A DNA stretch of 64,000 nucleotides, taken from positions 1,798,001-1,862,000 of the forward strand of contig NZ_CP118950.1 of assembly GCF_029024465.1 (NCBI RefSeq), written 5' to 3'. The position numbers were made by a program, and so were the translations under genes. Shown in pieces: positions 17,586 through 25,921 of this stretch. The notes under the pieces are model-generated. The model was not told the origin of the DNA and did no database searches. It saw only the letters and a list, made by a program, of their open reading frames with translations. The DNA comes from Lactococcus garvieae subsp. garvieae (lineage in GTDB: Bacteria; Bacillota; Bacilli; Lactobacillales; Streptococcaceae). Each line of letters opens with the position of its first letter. The stretch's first letter is position 1.

Positions 17586-17615
17586 ATAATAACACAAAGA
17601 TATACTTTCTGTCAA
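17586..17615 (-). promoter_or_regulatory. Promoter of the leftward operon
   Basis: On the minus strand TTGACA, 18-bp spacer, TATTAT. TGACAGAA and TTCTGTCA near its ends form an inverted repeat spaced by about two turns. It faces the rightward promoter at 17454, so the first 90 nt of the two transcripts would be complementary. Confidence 0.65.
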
Positions 17616-17671
17616 ATCTAAACTTACGTTTTGTATTCTTTTTTTACAAAAAACGACTTGAAAGGCACGAA

Positions 17672-18061
17672 ATGACTATCTTTGAAAGAATTAAGGAACT
17701 ATCCAAAAAAAGGAATATCTCAGTAAAAGAGCTTGCATTGCAACTCGGTTTTAGTGAAAATTTATTCTATCGCTGGAAAACCACCAATCCAAAAGCTGAA
17801 GATCTCGCAAAAGTTGCCGACTACTTCAACGTGTCCGTAGACTATTTACTAGGGCGTGAGGAAGCGAAGCCAGTAAACGAACCAATAGACTTGGCAGAAG
17901 TCGCAAACTCTGATGATGACGACGCCATTTGGGAAACCTTCCTAAACGCTGGTGGTCGTCCGTTAACTGAAAAAGATAAAATGGGCATTAAGTTACTTTT
18001 TGCAGATCGTTGGGAAGAGTTCCGACAAACTGCAAAAGAACATAAAGAAGGTAAAAAATGA
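17672..18061 (+). CDS. CI-like XRE-family repressor
   Basis: The 129-residue protein has an N-terminal helix-turn-helix (ISVKELALQLGFSENLFYRW) and a short acidic C-terminal part, as in small lactococcal phage CI repressors. It is expected to hold the element quiescent by binding the operators at 17454-17618. It is followed nine bases later by an ImmA-type protease gene, the common partner that inactivates such repressors. Confidence 0.82.
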   Translation: MTIFERIKELSKKRNISVKELALQLGFSENLFYRWKTTNPKAEDLAKVADYFNVSVDYLLGREEAKPVNEPIDLAEVANSDDDDAIWETFLNAGGRPLTEKDKMGIKLLFADRWEEFRQTAKEHKEGKK

Positions 18062-18070
18062 GGGCGATAC

Positions 18071-18622
18071 ATGAATCAAGAAGAATTGACCGCTCTCGTT
18101 ATAAATGAGATTGAGAAATTAGGCATTGATTATCGACCTTATAATCTGGATAATCAACACGCTTTAATAAACAACACTTTAAAAGCTGGGAGTTACAACC
18201 AAACCACAGCTACACCTTTCGACCACGCGCACGAGTATATGCACGCCTACTATAAAGACGATCGACGAGAAAACGAATGCGACACACTGAGCCGTGCGGA
18301 AAAGAGAGCCAACAAAGAGGCTGTCCTCATGTTGTGGGACTGGTTTGTACAACGAGGCGGAACGTTTGACGATATTTATATGTTCTGTCAAGTTACAGGT
18401 TGTCCCTATGAGATGACAAATCGGCTTATTCGGTCGATGTGCTGTGATAATTGCGACAAGAGCTTCAAAGAATGCGCGGTTGAATACCTCAGCCAATTCG
18501 ATGTCATCACACGAGACAATCTCAACATATACAACTTCTTGGATTACTACGACTACCACTACAACGCTTTTGAAGAAGCGAAGTCTTTAATGTGGTCGCT
18601 GTGCTGGTTTGAGTTGGTATGA
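18071..18622 (+). CDS. ImmA/IrrE-family metallopeptidase
   Basis: The 183-residue protein has the zinc motif HEYMH within FDHAHEYMHAYY and downstream KRANKEAVLML, which can supply the third ligand. Such proteins cleave or displace the neighbouring XRE repressor and induce mobile elements. Cysteines CCDNCDKSFKEC near residue 120 are unusual for the family. Confidence 0.75.
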   Translation: MNQEELTALVINEIEKLGIDYRPYNLDNQHALINNTLKAGSYNQTTATPFDHAHEYMHAYYKDDRRENECDTLSRAEKRANKEAVLMLWDWFVQRGGTFDDIYMFCQVTGCPYEMTNRLIRSMCCDNCDKSFKECAVEYLSQFDVITRDNLNIYNFLDYYDYHYNAFEEAKSLMWSLCWFELV

Positions 18623-18653
18623 TGAAAAGGAGAGTAATATAGATTCAGATAAT

Positions 18654-18818
18654 ATGAGTAATTTCGAAGAAGATTTATACAAAGCCGTTGTAATTGCAAC
18701 TTATGAAAAGAAATTTGGCGATAGATACAGACTACCACATAAAGACTTTGAGGATTTAATGAAGTTACCTGTTTCAGAGCTTGAAAACGTCATAAGTCAA
18801 ATGATTGCTTCAATTTAG
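18654..18818 (+). CDS. Small acidic protein, unknown
   Basis: From ATG 18654 the product has 54 residues (MSNFEEDLYKAVVIATYEKK at the start). An in-frame extension upstream reaches AAGGAG followed six bases later by an ATA codon at 18639, and a TTG at 18609. The start is therefore uncertain. No family recognised. Confidence 0.5.
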   Translation: MSNFEEDLYKAVVIATYEKKFGDRYRLPHKDFEDLMKLPVSELENVISQMIASI

Positions 18819-18834
18819 TAAGGAGTTAGATAAA

Positions 18835-19065
18835 ATGGAAAAAAATAGAGATCAAGAACAAGGAAACGTAAGAATGTGTCCTAACTGTAAAACAATAGAT
18901 GCTTTTATGCTTGGGCGAATTGAACGACTTCAGCGTGATGATTTAACACTTGTCGTTACTGATTGGTATTGTTATGTATGTGATACAAAATTTCCTGACG
19001 GTAATAAAAAAATACAAGAAGATGCTAATTACATCCCACTGAGGGCTAGTAACAAACCTTTATAA
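18835..19065 (+). CDS. Small zinc-ribbon protein
   Basis: The 76-residue protein has paired CxxC motifs (CPNC and CYVC) separated by about 34 residues, a zinc-ribbon pattern. AAGGAG lies ten bases before ATG 18835. Function unknown. Confidence 0.6.
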   Translation: MEKNRDQEQGNVRMCPNCKTIDAFMLGRIERLQRDDLTLVVTDWYCYVCDTKFPDGNKKIQEDANYIPLRASNKPL

Positions 19066-19246
19066 GTACTTGACATTTCAATTATTGTTAAACGTCCACA
19101 AACCATGCGTACACAGTACTTATAGCTGTTTTCCAGTAAATGAAAAGCACTGTATATGTCAAGTTTTGTCACCCTATATAGTTTTAAACCTTAACATTTC
19201 TTAACAAAATAAAAAGCGCCTGGGCGCGTGAAAGGAGTTCCGAAAA
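19066..19246. promoter_or_regulatory. Upstream region of the Doc module with inverted repeats
   Basis: ACTTGACAT (19071) and ATGTCAAGT (19156) form a 9-bp inverted repeat, and GCGCC-TG-GGCGC at 19215-19226 forms a tight hairpin just before the ribosome site. Both are candidate autoregulatory sites for the toxin-antitoxin-like pair that follows. Confidence 0.4.
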
Positions 19247-20242
19247 ATGGGAAGAGATTTAACTCAATCGTCAATAGATAGACAAAGCATATTGAACAAC
19301 CCATTTGCATTAGAAAAAGCTCAAAAAGAATTTAACTTGGAGGGCGTGTACTTTACTAATCAACAAATTGCAGATTTTTATGGCGTTAGTTTACGTACGA
19401 TTACTGCTACAATTGCAGACAATGAAGAAGAATTAACAAGAAATGGTCTAGAAGTTGTAACTGGAGAAAAATTAAGGAGTATTTTTGCTCACAGTAACTA
19501 TTTTGGTAATGCAGAACTTTACACTACCAAAACAACAAAGCTGACAGTATCAACGTTTAAGACAGTCTTAAATTTTTCCATGCTTTTAAAAACAAGCGAT
19601 AAAGCTAGAGAAGTAAGAAGTAAAATTTTAGATATAACAGTAGAAGTTTTAGAGAATAAAACTTCTAACAGCACAAAGTATGTAAACCAACGAGACAAGG
19701 AATATATTCCACATGCTCAACGTGAAGCGGTAGAAAGGAAAAAATTCACAAATTCTCTCAAAGATTATATAAATATGGGGAATTATAAATACGCATATTT
19801 TACAAACGAAGTATATAAAGCAATCTTCAGAGAACGTGCTCAAGAGTATAAAAACCTTTTAAAACTTACTTCAAAAGAAAATATACGCAACACCCTATAT
19901 AGCGAGGTATTATTGATTATTGCTAGTTTTGAGGCAGGTTTAGCTAGTGAGTTTGAAAAGAATAGTCTAGCTTTAGGGCGAGGGTTGTCAAAAGAGGAGG
20001 CTGATAAGATAATATATGATTTTTCTGAACAACCTCTACTCACGCCATTTTTAGACAATGCAAGAACTTTAATGGCTTCTAGGGATAACTCATTAAGAGA
20101 TGTAAAACACGAGAAACTTTCAGAATATATAACAGCAATGTCTCAAGAAGACTATGAAAAATTTCTGGGTGAACAAAGTAAATCTTTAGAACAGCAAATC
20201 CAAGAAAATAGAGCAGTGTTTGAAAGGTTGAAAGATAAGTGA
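19247..20242 (+). CDS. RhuM-like DNA-binding protein, putative antitoxin partner of Doc
   Basis: The 331-residue protein has an N-terminal helix-turn-helix (FTNQQIADFYGVSLRTITAT) and a central region resembling the RhuM/phage-regulator type. It overlaps the doc-like gene by four bases (GTGA), so the two are translated together. In such pairs the DNA-binding member usually represses the operon and may neutralise the toxin. AAAGGAG precedes the ATG. RhuM likeness is from pattern recognition. Confidence 0.65.
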   Translation: MGRDLTQSSIDRQSILNNPFALEKAQKEFNLEGVYFTNQQIADFYGVSLRTITATIADNEEELTRNGLEVVTGEKLRSIFAHSNYFGNAELYTTKTTKLTVSTFKTVLNFSMLLKTSDKAREVRSKILDITVEVLENKTSNSTKYVNQRDKEYIPHAQREAVERKKFTNSLKDYINMGNYKYAYFTNEVYKAIFRERAQEYKNLLKLTSKENIRNTLYSEVLLIIASFEAGLASEFEKNSLALGRGLSKEEADKIIYDFSEQPLLTPFLDNARTLMASRDNSLRDVKHEKLSEYITAMSQEDYEKFLGEQSKSLEQQIQENRAVFERLKDK

Positions 20243-20679
20243 TAAACTATGTGACCTTAGAAATTGCATACAAGGAGCATGAAAAGATAATTAATAAAAC
20301 TGGTGGGCTTCATGGTATAAGGAACGATCGTTTAGAGAGTGTTTTAGAGCATATTCAAAATGACTTATACTATCCATACTTTGAAGATAAATTGTGCCAC
20401 TTAGTTTTTTCAGTAGCTGAAAATCATTCTTTTCAAGACGGCAATAAACGATCATCAATCGTTTTAGGTTCTCTATTTTTAAAGATAAACAGTTATCCTG
20501 ACGAAGTTATCAATGATTTTATACAAAAAATGGAAGCTCTGGTATTAATGATTGTTGAAAAAGAAATTTATAAAGAAGACTTAAATGGGTATATCTATTT
20601 CATAATTAATCAAGAAGAAATGCCAGAGGAGCTTTTAGAACCTTTAGAAATTCGCTTGGAGAGAGAGCGGGGTTATTAA
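20239..20679 (+). CDS. doc: Doc/Fic-family toxin
   Basis: The 146-residue protein has the Doc motif HSFQDGNKRSSI (H-x-F-x-D-G-N-K-R) near residue 66 and the short all-helical fold of Doc. Doc toxins phosphorylate EF-Tu and stop translation. It starts at a GTG overlapping the upstream gene. It is the second Fic-fold protein in this element. Target and neutralising partner are inferred from family knowledge. Confidence 0.82.
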   Translation: MINYVTLEIAYKEHEKIINKTGGLHGIRNDRLESVLEHIQNDLYYPYFEDKLCHLVFSVAENHSFQDGNKRSSIVLGSLFLKINSYPDEVINDFIQKMEALVLMIVEKEIYKEDLNGYIYFIINQEEMPEELLEPLEIRLERERGY

Positions 20680-20990
20680 GAAAATCAGTAAGTTTCTGCC
20701 ACAAGTGGCAAAACCGAAAACTTCATTGTTGCATTCCTATATTTTAAGACTGCTCTTTTTAATGAGTCCGACAAGTCCGAAATACCTCCCCAAAATCTCC
20801 CTAAATACTTTGCCTAGGCGTTGGCATTATAAGTTGACATATTTTCAAGAAAAAGGCGAAATGGTTGCACAGGGGTAAGATGTAAAGCAGTCGTACCTAA
20901 ACCGACAATTTGTCGGGTATGCCCTACCCTTGCAAGTGTAGAGCTAAGGTCGCATTTAACAATATTATTTAACTAAAATAGAAAGAAAAA
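20680..20990. other. Non-coding stretch with palindromes
   Basis: Holds GCCACAAGTGGC near 20698, CCGACAATTTGTCGG near 20904 and one further CGTACC repeat at 20892. No ORF is supported. Confidence 0.45.
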
Positions 20991-21506
20991 ATGAAAACAC
21001 TCGTAATAATAGCCCACCCTAATATAGAACAATCAAACTTTAATAGAGCTTGGAAAAATGAATTGGAAAAACATGATGTAACGGTACATGATTTGTATAG
21101 GGCTTATCCAACGGGCAACATTGACATTGAAAGAGAGCAAGAACTCTTAAAAAGTCATGACCGCATTGTTTTTCAATTTCCTTTATATTGGTATAGTACA
21201 CCAGCATTACTTAAACAGTGGCAAGATGATGTGTTAACTTACAACTTTGCTTATGGTTCAAAAGGAACTTTTCTACACGGTAAAGAATTCATATTATCTA
21301 TTTCGGCAGGCTCTTTAGAAGAAGATTATCAAGTAGGTGGGCGTAAGCAATTTTCTATAAGCGAGGTCGTTCGACCGTTACAAATGATGAGCCAGCTATG
21401 CGGTTTTAAGTTTATGAAGCCATTTGTACACTACGGAGCAAATACAGCTAACGGCAGTGAGATAACTCTAAGTAGTAAGTCTATGGTTAACCATATTCTT
21501 TTGTGA
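20991..21506 (+). CDS. NAD(P)H oxidoreductase, flavodoxin-like fold
   Basis: The 171-residue protein matches the quinone/NAD(P)H oxidoreductase family (general stress protein 14, KefF, MdaB type): MKTLVIIAHPN at the start, then FQFPLYWYSTPALLKQWQDD, the FMN-binding and dimer segments. It would be a soluble FMN enzyme reducing quinones or electrophiles. It is unusual cargo for a satellite and lies between the toxin pair and the integrase. Confidence 0.8.
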   Translation: MKTLVIIAHPNIEQSNFNRAWKNELEKHDVTVHDLYRAYPTGNIDIEREQELLKSHDRIVFQFPLYWYSTPALLKQWQDDVLTYNFAYGSKGTFLHGKEFILSISAGSLEEDYQVGGRKQFSISEVVRPLQMMSQLCGFKFMKPFVHYGANTANGSEITLSSKSMVNHILL

Positions 21507-21575
21507 CCTAATTGTCCTGTCACAACTCATCCGCAAAGGAGTAGCTCAAACAGCGCCCTAGAAAGGAAATGTAAC

Positions 21576-21698
21576 ATGAAAAATCAAAAACGAAAATACT
21601 ATAAAAAAACCTATCAAATAATAACTCTGGTTATGCTTTTACTTATTCTTCTACTCGTGTACTTATGGCACGAGCATGTTTTGACACTATCATTCTAA
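21576..21698 (+). CDS. Small single-pass membrane protein
   Basis: A 40-residue ORF with GAAAGGA upstream: a basic N-terminus (MKNQKRKYYKKTYQ) and one hydrophobic helix (IITLVMLLLILLLVYLW). Function unknown. Confidence 0.55.
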   Translation: MKNQKRKYYKKTYQIITLVMLLLILLLVYLWHEHVLTLSF

Positions 21699-21720
21699 GG
21701 AGAAAGAAGAGGACTTTGCA

Positions 21721-21888
21721 ATGAAACAAGGCGACACTATCAAACTCTCAAATGGCGAGAAAGCCACAATAACAATGGGAGATGAAAACAAAAATTTTAA
21801 TAATATCTATGTAGTTCGTTTAGAAAACGGAGAGCGTCGCGTTATCGACCGCAAGACTCTATCTTTAGCGAATAAGGAAAACACCTAG
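21721..21888 (+). CDS. Small 55-residue protein
   Basis: The ORF begins MKQGDTIKLSNGEKATITMG and is beta-rich. GAAGAGG lies upstream. It sits between the membrane peptide and the integrase, where an excisionase could be expected, but no HTH is visible. Confidence 0.5.
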   Translation: MKQGDTIKLSNGEKATITMGDENKNFNNIYVVRLENGERRVIDRKTLSLANKENT

Positions 21889-22011
21889 CCAAAATCTAAT
21901 CAATGACATCAACGCACGCGCCCTGTAACGCTCAAAAATGCGCGTGCCATATAATCATGTTTAAATTCTCTTAACTTTGCCTTGCCTGACAATAGAACAG
22001 GAGATACGAAC

Positions 22012-23193
22012 ATGAACATAAAAGAGATCACAAAAAAAGACGGTACAATCGCATACCGTGCTAGTGTTTATCTTGGCGTTGATAGTCTGACAGGTAAACA
22101 AGTGCGTACAACCGCCACGGCTAAAACTCGCAAACAATGCGAAATCAAAGCTAACCAAGCTATAAATAATTTTAACAAAAATGGCTGCACGGTAGCAAGA
22201 GAAAGAGTTGTCTTTAAAGATTTTGAAGAGCTTACTTTAAGTTGGTTTGAAAGCTACAAATTAACTGTTAAAGAAAATTCTATTAGAGTTGCGGAGAACT
22301 TTATCAACGTCTATTTGTTACCTTCTATCGGGGCGTATAGGCTTGATAAAATAAACACAGTCTTGTTACAAGGAATAATTAATAAGTGGGCTAGAAATGC
22401 TAATACAGCGACTATAATTAATGGACGTCGTGAGAAAGGGAAATGTAAGGACTATAAACTCCTTCTTAATTTCATCACTCGCATATTAGACTATGGTATA
22501 CAGCTTGGAGCAATTGACAGCAACCCAGCAAAGCAAGTTATACCACCAAAATTGAAAGCTAGAACATCTCAAAAAATTAAATATTTTGATAATGATGAGC
22601 TTAAAAAGTTTTTAAAGTATCTAGATAACTTAGAAACAACTGCAGAGAACCAAAGAATTTCTACTCTATATAAGTTATTGCTTGCCACTGGTTTACGTGT
22701 CGGAGAAGCACTTGCTTTAAATTGGTCAGATATCGACTTTAAGGATAATTATATCAATGTATCTAAAACAATTGTACAAAAGAGTCGAACTATACAAAAT
22801 ACCCCGAAGACTAAAGAAAGTGGTCGTGTGATTTTTTTAGATGATAACACCGTACAAATCCTTAAAGAATGGAAAAGAACTCAACAAAATGGAGTAATTT
22901 CGTTTCATGATGAATTAATCTTTTCTTATAATAAACTCTCTCGGACGTATGCTTGTGAGCGAGAAAAATTAATCCGACACTTCAAAAAGGCTGATGTTCC
23001 TAATATAGGTTTTCATGGCTTTAGACACACACACGCAAGCTTACTGATGAATAATGATGTAAACCCTAAGGAGATACAGCACAGGCTCGGTCATTCAGAT
23101 TACGGAGTAACCATGAACACATACAGCCACCTTGCTAAACACAAAGAAAAAGATACTGCAGAAAAATTCGGCAATATCTTGAAAGCATTATAA
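22012..23193 (+). CDS. int: Tyrosine site-specific integrase
   Basis: Integrates and excises the element. The 393-residue protein has an N-terminal arm-binding domain (MNIKEITKKDGTIAYRASVY), a SAM-like core-binding domain and the catalytic set: Arg in TGLRVGEAL, HGFRHTH, LGHSDYGVTMNTYSHL with the nucleophilic Tyr. ATG 22012 has AGGAG nearby. The upstream ATG 21982 does not. It reads towards attR and ends 85 bases from it. In the circle its transcript would end at the hairpin at 9272. Confidence 0.93.
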   Translation: MNIKEITKKDGTIAYRASVYLGVDSLTGKQVRTTATAKTRKQCEIKANQAINNFNKNGCTVARERVVFKDFEELTLSWFESYKLTVKENSIRVAENFINVYLLPSIGAYRLDKINTVLLQGIINKWARNANTATIINGRREKGKCKDYKLLLNFITRILDYGIQLGAIDSNPAKQVIPPKLKARTSQKIKYFDNDELKKFLKYLDNLETTAENQRISTLYKLLLATGLRVGEALALNWSDIDFKDNYINVSKTIVQKSRTIQNTPKTKESGRVIFLDDNTVQILKEWKRTQQNGVISFHDELIFSYNKLSRTYACEREKLIRHFKKADVPNIGFHGFRHTHASLLMNNDVNPKEIQHRLGHSDYGVTMNTYSHLAKHKEKDTAEKFGNILKAL

Positions 23194-23203
23194 TTTTTTA
23201 ATA

Positions 23204-23226
23204 AACGTAGTTAAAAGCGTAGTTAA
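23204..23226. repeat. Putative integrase arm-type sites, right
   Basis: Two direct copies of CGTAGTTAAA spaced 11 bp (ACGTAGTTAAAAGCGTAGTT), matching the left-end copy at 9231-9253. Confidence 0.6.
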
Positions 23227-23278
23227 ATATAATTAAATGAGCTTACTTCCCTTTAGAATAAGGGATAACCCCCTTTTG

Positions 23279-23294
23279 TTTTTTCATAAGCAAA
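23279..23294. other. Attachment site at former pncA promoter (attR)
   Basis: Second copy of TTTTTTCATAAGCAAA. To its right is the original upstream DNA of pncA. A short reading frame of about 14 codons inside the element would be transcribed from that promoter. Confidence 0.82.
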
Positions 23295-23321
23295 TTATAG
23301 CAAAATTACTTTAAAAAGCAA
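23294..23321 (-). promoter_or_regulatory. Displaced native promoter of pncA
   Basis: On the minus strand TTGCTT, 16-bp spacer and TGC-TATAAT end six bases before the ATG of the right att copy. This is the same leaderless layout as at the left end, so it is the ancestral pncA promoter, now reading into the element. Confidence 0.68.
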
Positions 23322-23360
23322 ATGCTGATAAAAAAATAAGCTCTTCTTTCATGCCAAAAG

Positions 23361-23386
23361 AAAAAACTCCACAATCGGAGTTTTTT
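23361..23386 (-). terminator. Terminator between integrase and permease
   Basis: AAAAAACTCC/GGAGTTTTTT stem around ACAATC. Works for the leftward permease gene and, by symmetry, for the rightward integrase. Confidence 0.85.
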
Positions 23387-23391
23387 CTCTA

Positions 23392-24753
23392 TTAACGATG
23401 GTACTTCTTGTCTAGATGATTGTAAACAGGAAGACCAATTAAGGTAAAGACAACACCGACCATGGCTGGAACTTGGTTACTCATATAGTCTGAACTGATC
23501 AAAGTCATAACCAAGATGAAGACCCCACCAATGATTGCAATAATTGGAATCACAGGATAAAGTGGTACTTTATATGGACGGACTAATTCTGGTTCGCGCT
23601 TACGTAAGATAAAGACCGTAATGAAAACCATAGTGTAGAAAATCCAAATTACAAAGACCAACATATTTGTTAAGAAGTCGAAAGCATCGCTTGAAAGCAT
23701 TGTTACAACTAACATGATTGCTGCAATTGCAACTTGCAGAATACCTGAGTTTACGGGAACACCGCTCGCTGAGAGCTTTTTGAACGTTTTCCAGAAAGGG
23801 AAAGATTTCTCTGTTGCCAAAGCGTATGAAGCACGCATCCCTGTCATCGAGTAACCATTAATTGTACCGTAAACAGAAATCAAGATACCAATTGTGACAA
23901 GTTTGCCACCCATCCCACCAAATATTGTATTGGCAACAATAGCAGGGAGATTAGGATTATTTTCCATCAAGGTTGGAATACCTAAAGTACGAATATAAGC
24001 CGCATTGATAAAGACATAGACAAACATGATCGCAACTATACCGAGAATAATCGCACGCGGCAAATGTTTTGCAGGATTTTTCATTTCACCGGCAATATTA
24101 CCAGCATAAATCCAACCATCATAGGCAAACATAGTTGCTAAAAGACCTGAACCAATTGCGGATGCCAAGGATAAGTTTTCTCCTGCTGTAATAGGAAGCA
24201 ATTGGAAATCAACACCACCAGGACGAAGTAAACCAACAACCACAATCAAGGCAATCGGAATTAACTTAATCACTGTTGTAACGGACTGAAGCCCCCCTGC
24301 AGCTTTAGAACTAATAAAGTTAATCAAGGTAACTGTAATTGCTGCAATTACACCGACTATTGCGGTATTAGCAGCACTCACATTCATCCCAAATAAATTT
24401 AAAAATTGCGTACCAAATACAACAGACAGCGCTGCAATATTTGCAGGGAAGTAGATAATAGACTGTGCCCAACCTAAAAGAAATGACCAACGTTTACCAA
24501 AACCACGTTGAATGTAGCGAATCATCCCACCTGTTTCAGGAATAGCAGCAGCAAGTTCTGCCGCAGTTAACCCCCCACAAATTGAAATGATACCACCAAG
24601 GATCCAAACCAATATGTGCAATCCTGGTTGGCCAGTGAGTTCCGCAACTCGTCCAGCCTTGAAGAATACACCTGCACCAATAACCGTACCCATTACTGTT
24701 GTAAGGGCAGGGAAGAAACCAAGCGTTCGCTTCATTTCATTTTTTTGTTCCAT
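23392..24753 (-). CDS. APC-family amino acid permease (serine/threonine exchanger-like)
   Basis: A 453-residue membrane protein with about twelve hydrophobic segments and the APC signature GTVIGAGVFFKAG near residue 20. It resembles the LAT/SteT branch that exchanges serine, threonine and aromatic residues. It lies directly downstream of a threonine-degradation pair (kbl-tdh), so threonine or glycine is a plausible substrate. GAGGAG precedes the ATG. Exact specificity is inference. Confidence 0.83.
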   Translation of the reverse strand: MEQKNEMKRTLGFFPALTTVMGTVIGAGVFFKAGRVAELTGQPGLHILVWILGGIISICGGLTAAELAAAIPETGGMIRYIQRGFGKRWSFLLGWAQSIIYFPANIAALSVVFGTQFLNLFGMNVSAANTAIVGVIAAITVTLINFISSKAAGGLQSVTTVIKLIPIALIVVVGLLRPGGVDFQLLPITAGENLSLASAIGSGLLATMFAYDGWIYAGNIAGEMKNPAKHLPRAIILGIVAIMFVYVFINAAYIRTLGIPTLMENNPNLPAIVANTIFGGMGGKLVTIGILISVYGTINGYSMTGMRASYALATEKSFPFWKTFKKLSASGVPVNSGILQVAIAAIMLVVTMLSSDAFDFLTNMLVFVIWIFYTMVFITVFILRKREPELVRPYKVPLYPVIPIIAIIGGVFILVMTLISSDYMSNQVPAMVGVVFTLIGLPVYNHLDKKYHR

Positions 24754-24800
24754 AAGAGCTCCTCTTTCAAAGATAAATTTTTGATAAGATTAATAATAAC

Positions 24801-24854
24801 AATGCTGATTCCTAACATCAGCATTAGAGAGTAATCTTGTAACCGATTACTCTC
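24801..24854 (-). promoter_or_regulatory. Two hairpins with embedded cre-like site before the permease
   Basis: AGAGAGTAATC/GATTACTCTCT and AATGCTGAT/ATCAGCATT form adjacent stems between tdh and the permease. AGTAATCGGTTACA (24838-24851) inside the first matches the cre consensus TGWAANCGNTNWCA at 13 of 14 positions, so CcpA may act here. Confidence 0.5.
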
Positions 24855-24900
24855 TTATTTTAACATAATTTTCGATTTTGTGATGGGATGAACTTAGTTT

Positions 24901-25854
24901 TTAGCCTTTTAATTTCTCTGTAAGTTTTTCAAGCATTTCTTTCGTCATTGCATCTAAATCATATTTAGGATTGAAGCCCCATTCTTCTTTGGCACAAGTT
25001 GCATCGATAGAGTTTGGCCAGCTGTCTGCGATACCTTGACGGACTGGATCTACATCATAATCCATTGTAAAGTCTGGCATGAATTTTTTGATTGATGCAG
25101 CAATTTCTTCAGGCTCAAAACTCATCGCAGTGATATTGAAAGCGTTACGGTTTACTAATTTGTCTGCAGGTGCATTCATCAAGTCGACAATGGCATCGAT
25201 TGCATCTGGCATGTACATCATATCCATTTTTGTTCCTTCAGCGATGAAGCTTGAATAATGACCATTTTTGATTGCTTCATAGTAGATATCTACAGCATAG
25301 TCTGTCGTTCCTCCACCAGGCAATGTTTTATAAGAAATCAAACCTGGGAAACGCACACCACGTGTATCAACACCAAATTTAGTGTAGTAGTAATCACAAA
25401 GCAATTCCATAGAAACTTTAGTTACACCGTACATTGTATTTGGACGTTGAATAGTCACTTGAGGTGTGTTATCCATTGGAGTGCTTGGCCCAAAGGCTGC
25501 AATAGATGATGGTGAGAAGTATTGGAGCTTAAGTTCACGCGCTGTTTCCAAGGCATTAACCAAACCACCCATGTTCAAATTCCAAGCAAATTGGGGTTTT
25601 GCTTCAGCAACAGCTGAAAGAAGTGAAGCCAAGTGGATAATAGTATCCACACCATTATCTTTAGCAATTGCCATCATTTTGTCGCGGTCCATGACGTCCA
25701 AAATTTCAAAATGACCGTCAGTCACAACTGGATTACCTTCGACTTCACGTACATCTGTTGCGATAACATTATCAACCCCAAGATCTTTACGAAGACGTTC
25801 TGTTAATTCTGATCCGATTTGTCCGAGTGCGCCTGTGATGAGTACTTTTTTCAT
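24901..25854 (-). CDS. tdh: L-threonine 3-dehydrogenase, short-chain (epimerase-like) type
   Basis: Oxidises L-threonine to 2-amino-3-ketobutyrate with NAD. The 317-residue protein is an extended short-chain dehydrogenase: GALGQIGSEL dinucleotide motif at residue 8, SPSSIAAFGP and catalytic YGVTK. Its neighbour upstream is kbl, the next enzyme of the pathway, which separates it from ordinary sugar epimerases of the same fold. A ribosome site is weak but the start matches the family. Confidence 0.87.
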   Translation of the reverse strand: MKKVLITGALGQIGSELTERLRKDLGVDNVIATDVREVEGNPVVTDGHFEILDVMDRDKMMAIAKDNGVDTIIHLASLLSAVAEAKPQFAWNLNMGGLVNALETARELKLQYFSPSSIAAFGPSTPMDNTPQVTIQRPNTMYGVTKVSMELLCDYYYTKFGVDTRGVRFPGLISYKTLPGGGTTDYAVDIYYEAIKNGHYSSFIAEGTKMDMMYMPDAIDAIVDLMNAPADKLVNRNAFNITAMSFEPEEIAASIKKFMPDFTMDYDVDPVRQGIADSWPNSIDATCAKEEWGFNPKYDLDAMTKEMLEKLTEKLKG

Positions 25855-25921
25855 TATATTTTCTCCAATATATTTGTTATATGCTTACTTGTAATAAAAT
25901 GGTTTTTATTGCCTCAAGGAA

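Larger units (their letters stand above)
9113..23294. mobile_element. 14.2-kb integrated element, phage-satellite-like (PICI-like), inserted in pncA
   Basis: A perfect 16-bp direct repeat (TTTTTTCATAAGCAAA) occurs at 9113-9128 and 23279-23294. The left copy joins pncA coding sequence, the right copy joins the former pncA promoter. Between them lie a tyrosine integrase beside the right end, CI-like repressor, ImmA-like protease, a leftward operon of small genes, a repeat array, and accessory genes, but no capsid, tail, large terminase, portal or lysis genes and no relaxase. This fits a phage satellite or strongly reduced prophage. I could not recognise a primase/replicase. Confidence 0.8.

Noticed and set aside
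18179-18559. 126-codon ORF opposite the ImmA-like gene
   Set aside because: No ribosome site; the plus-strand gene has the zinc motif and operon context.
24801-24854. T-box or amino acid riboswitch before the permease
   Set aside because: Hairpins are present but there is no T-box AGGGTGG motif and no lysine or glycine riboswitch core.
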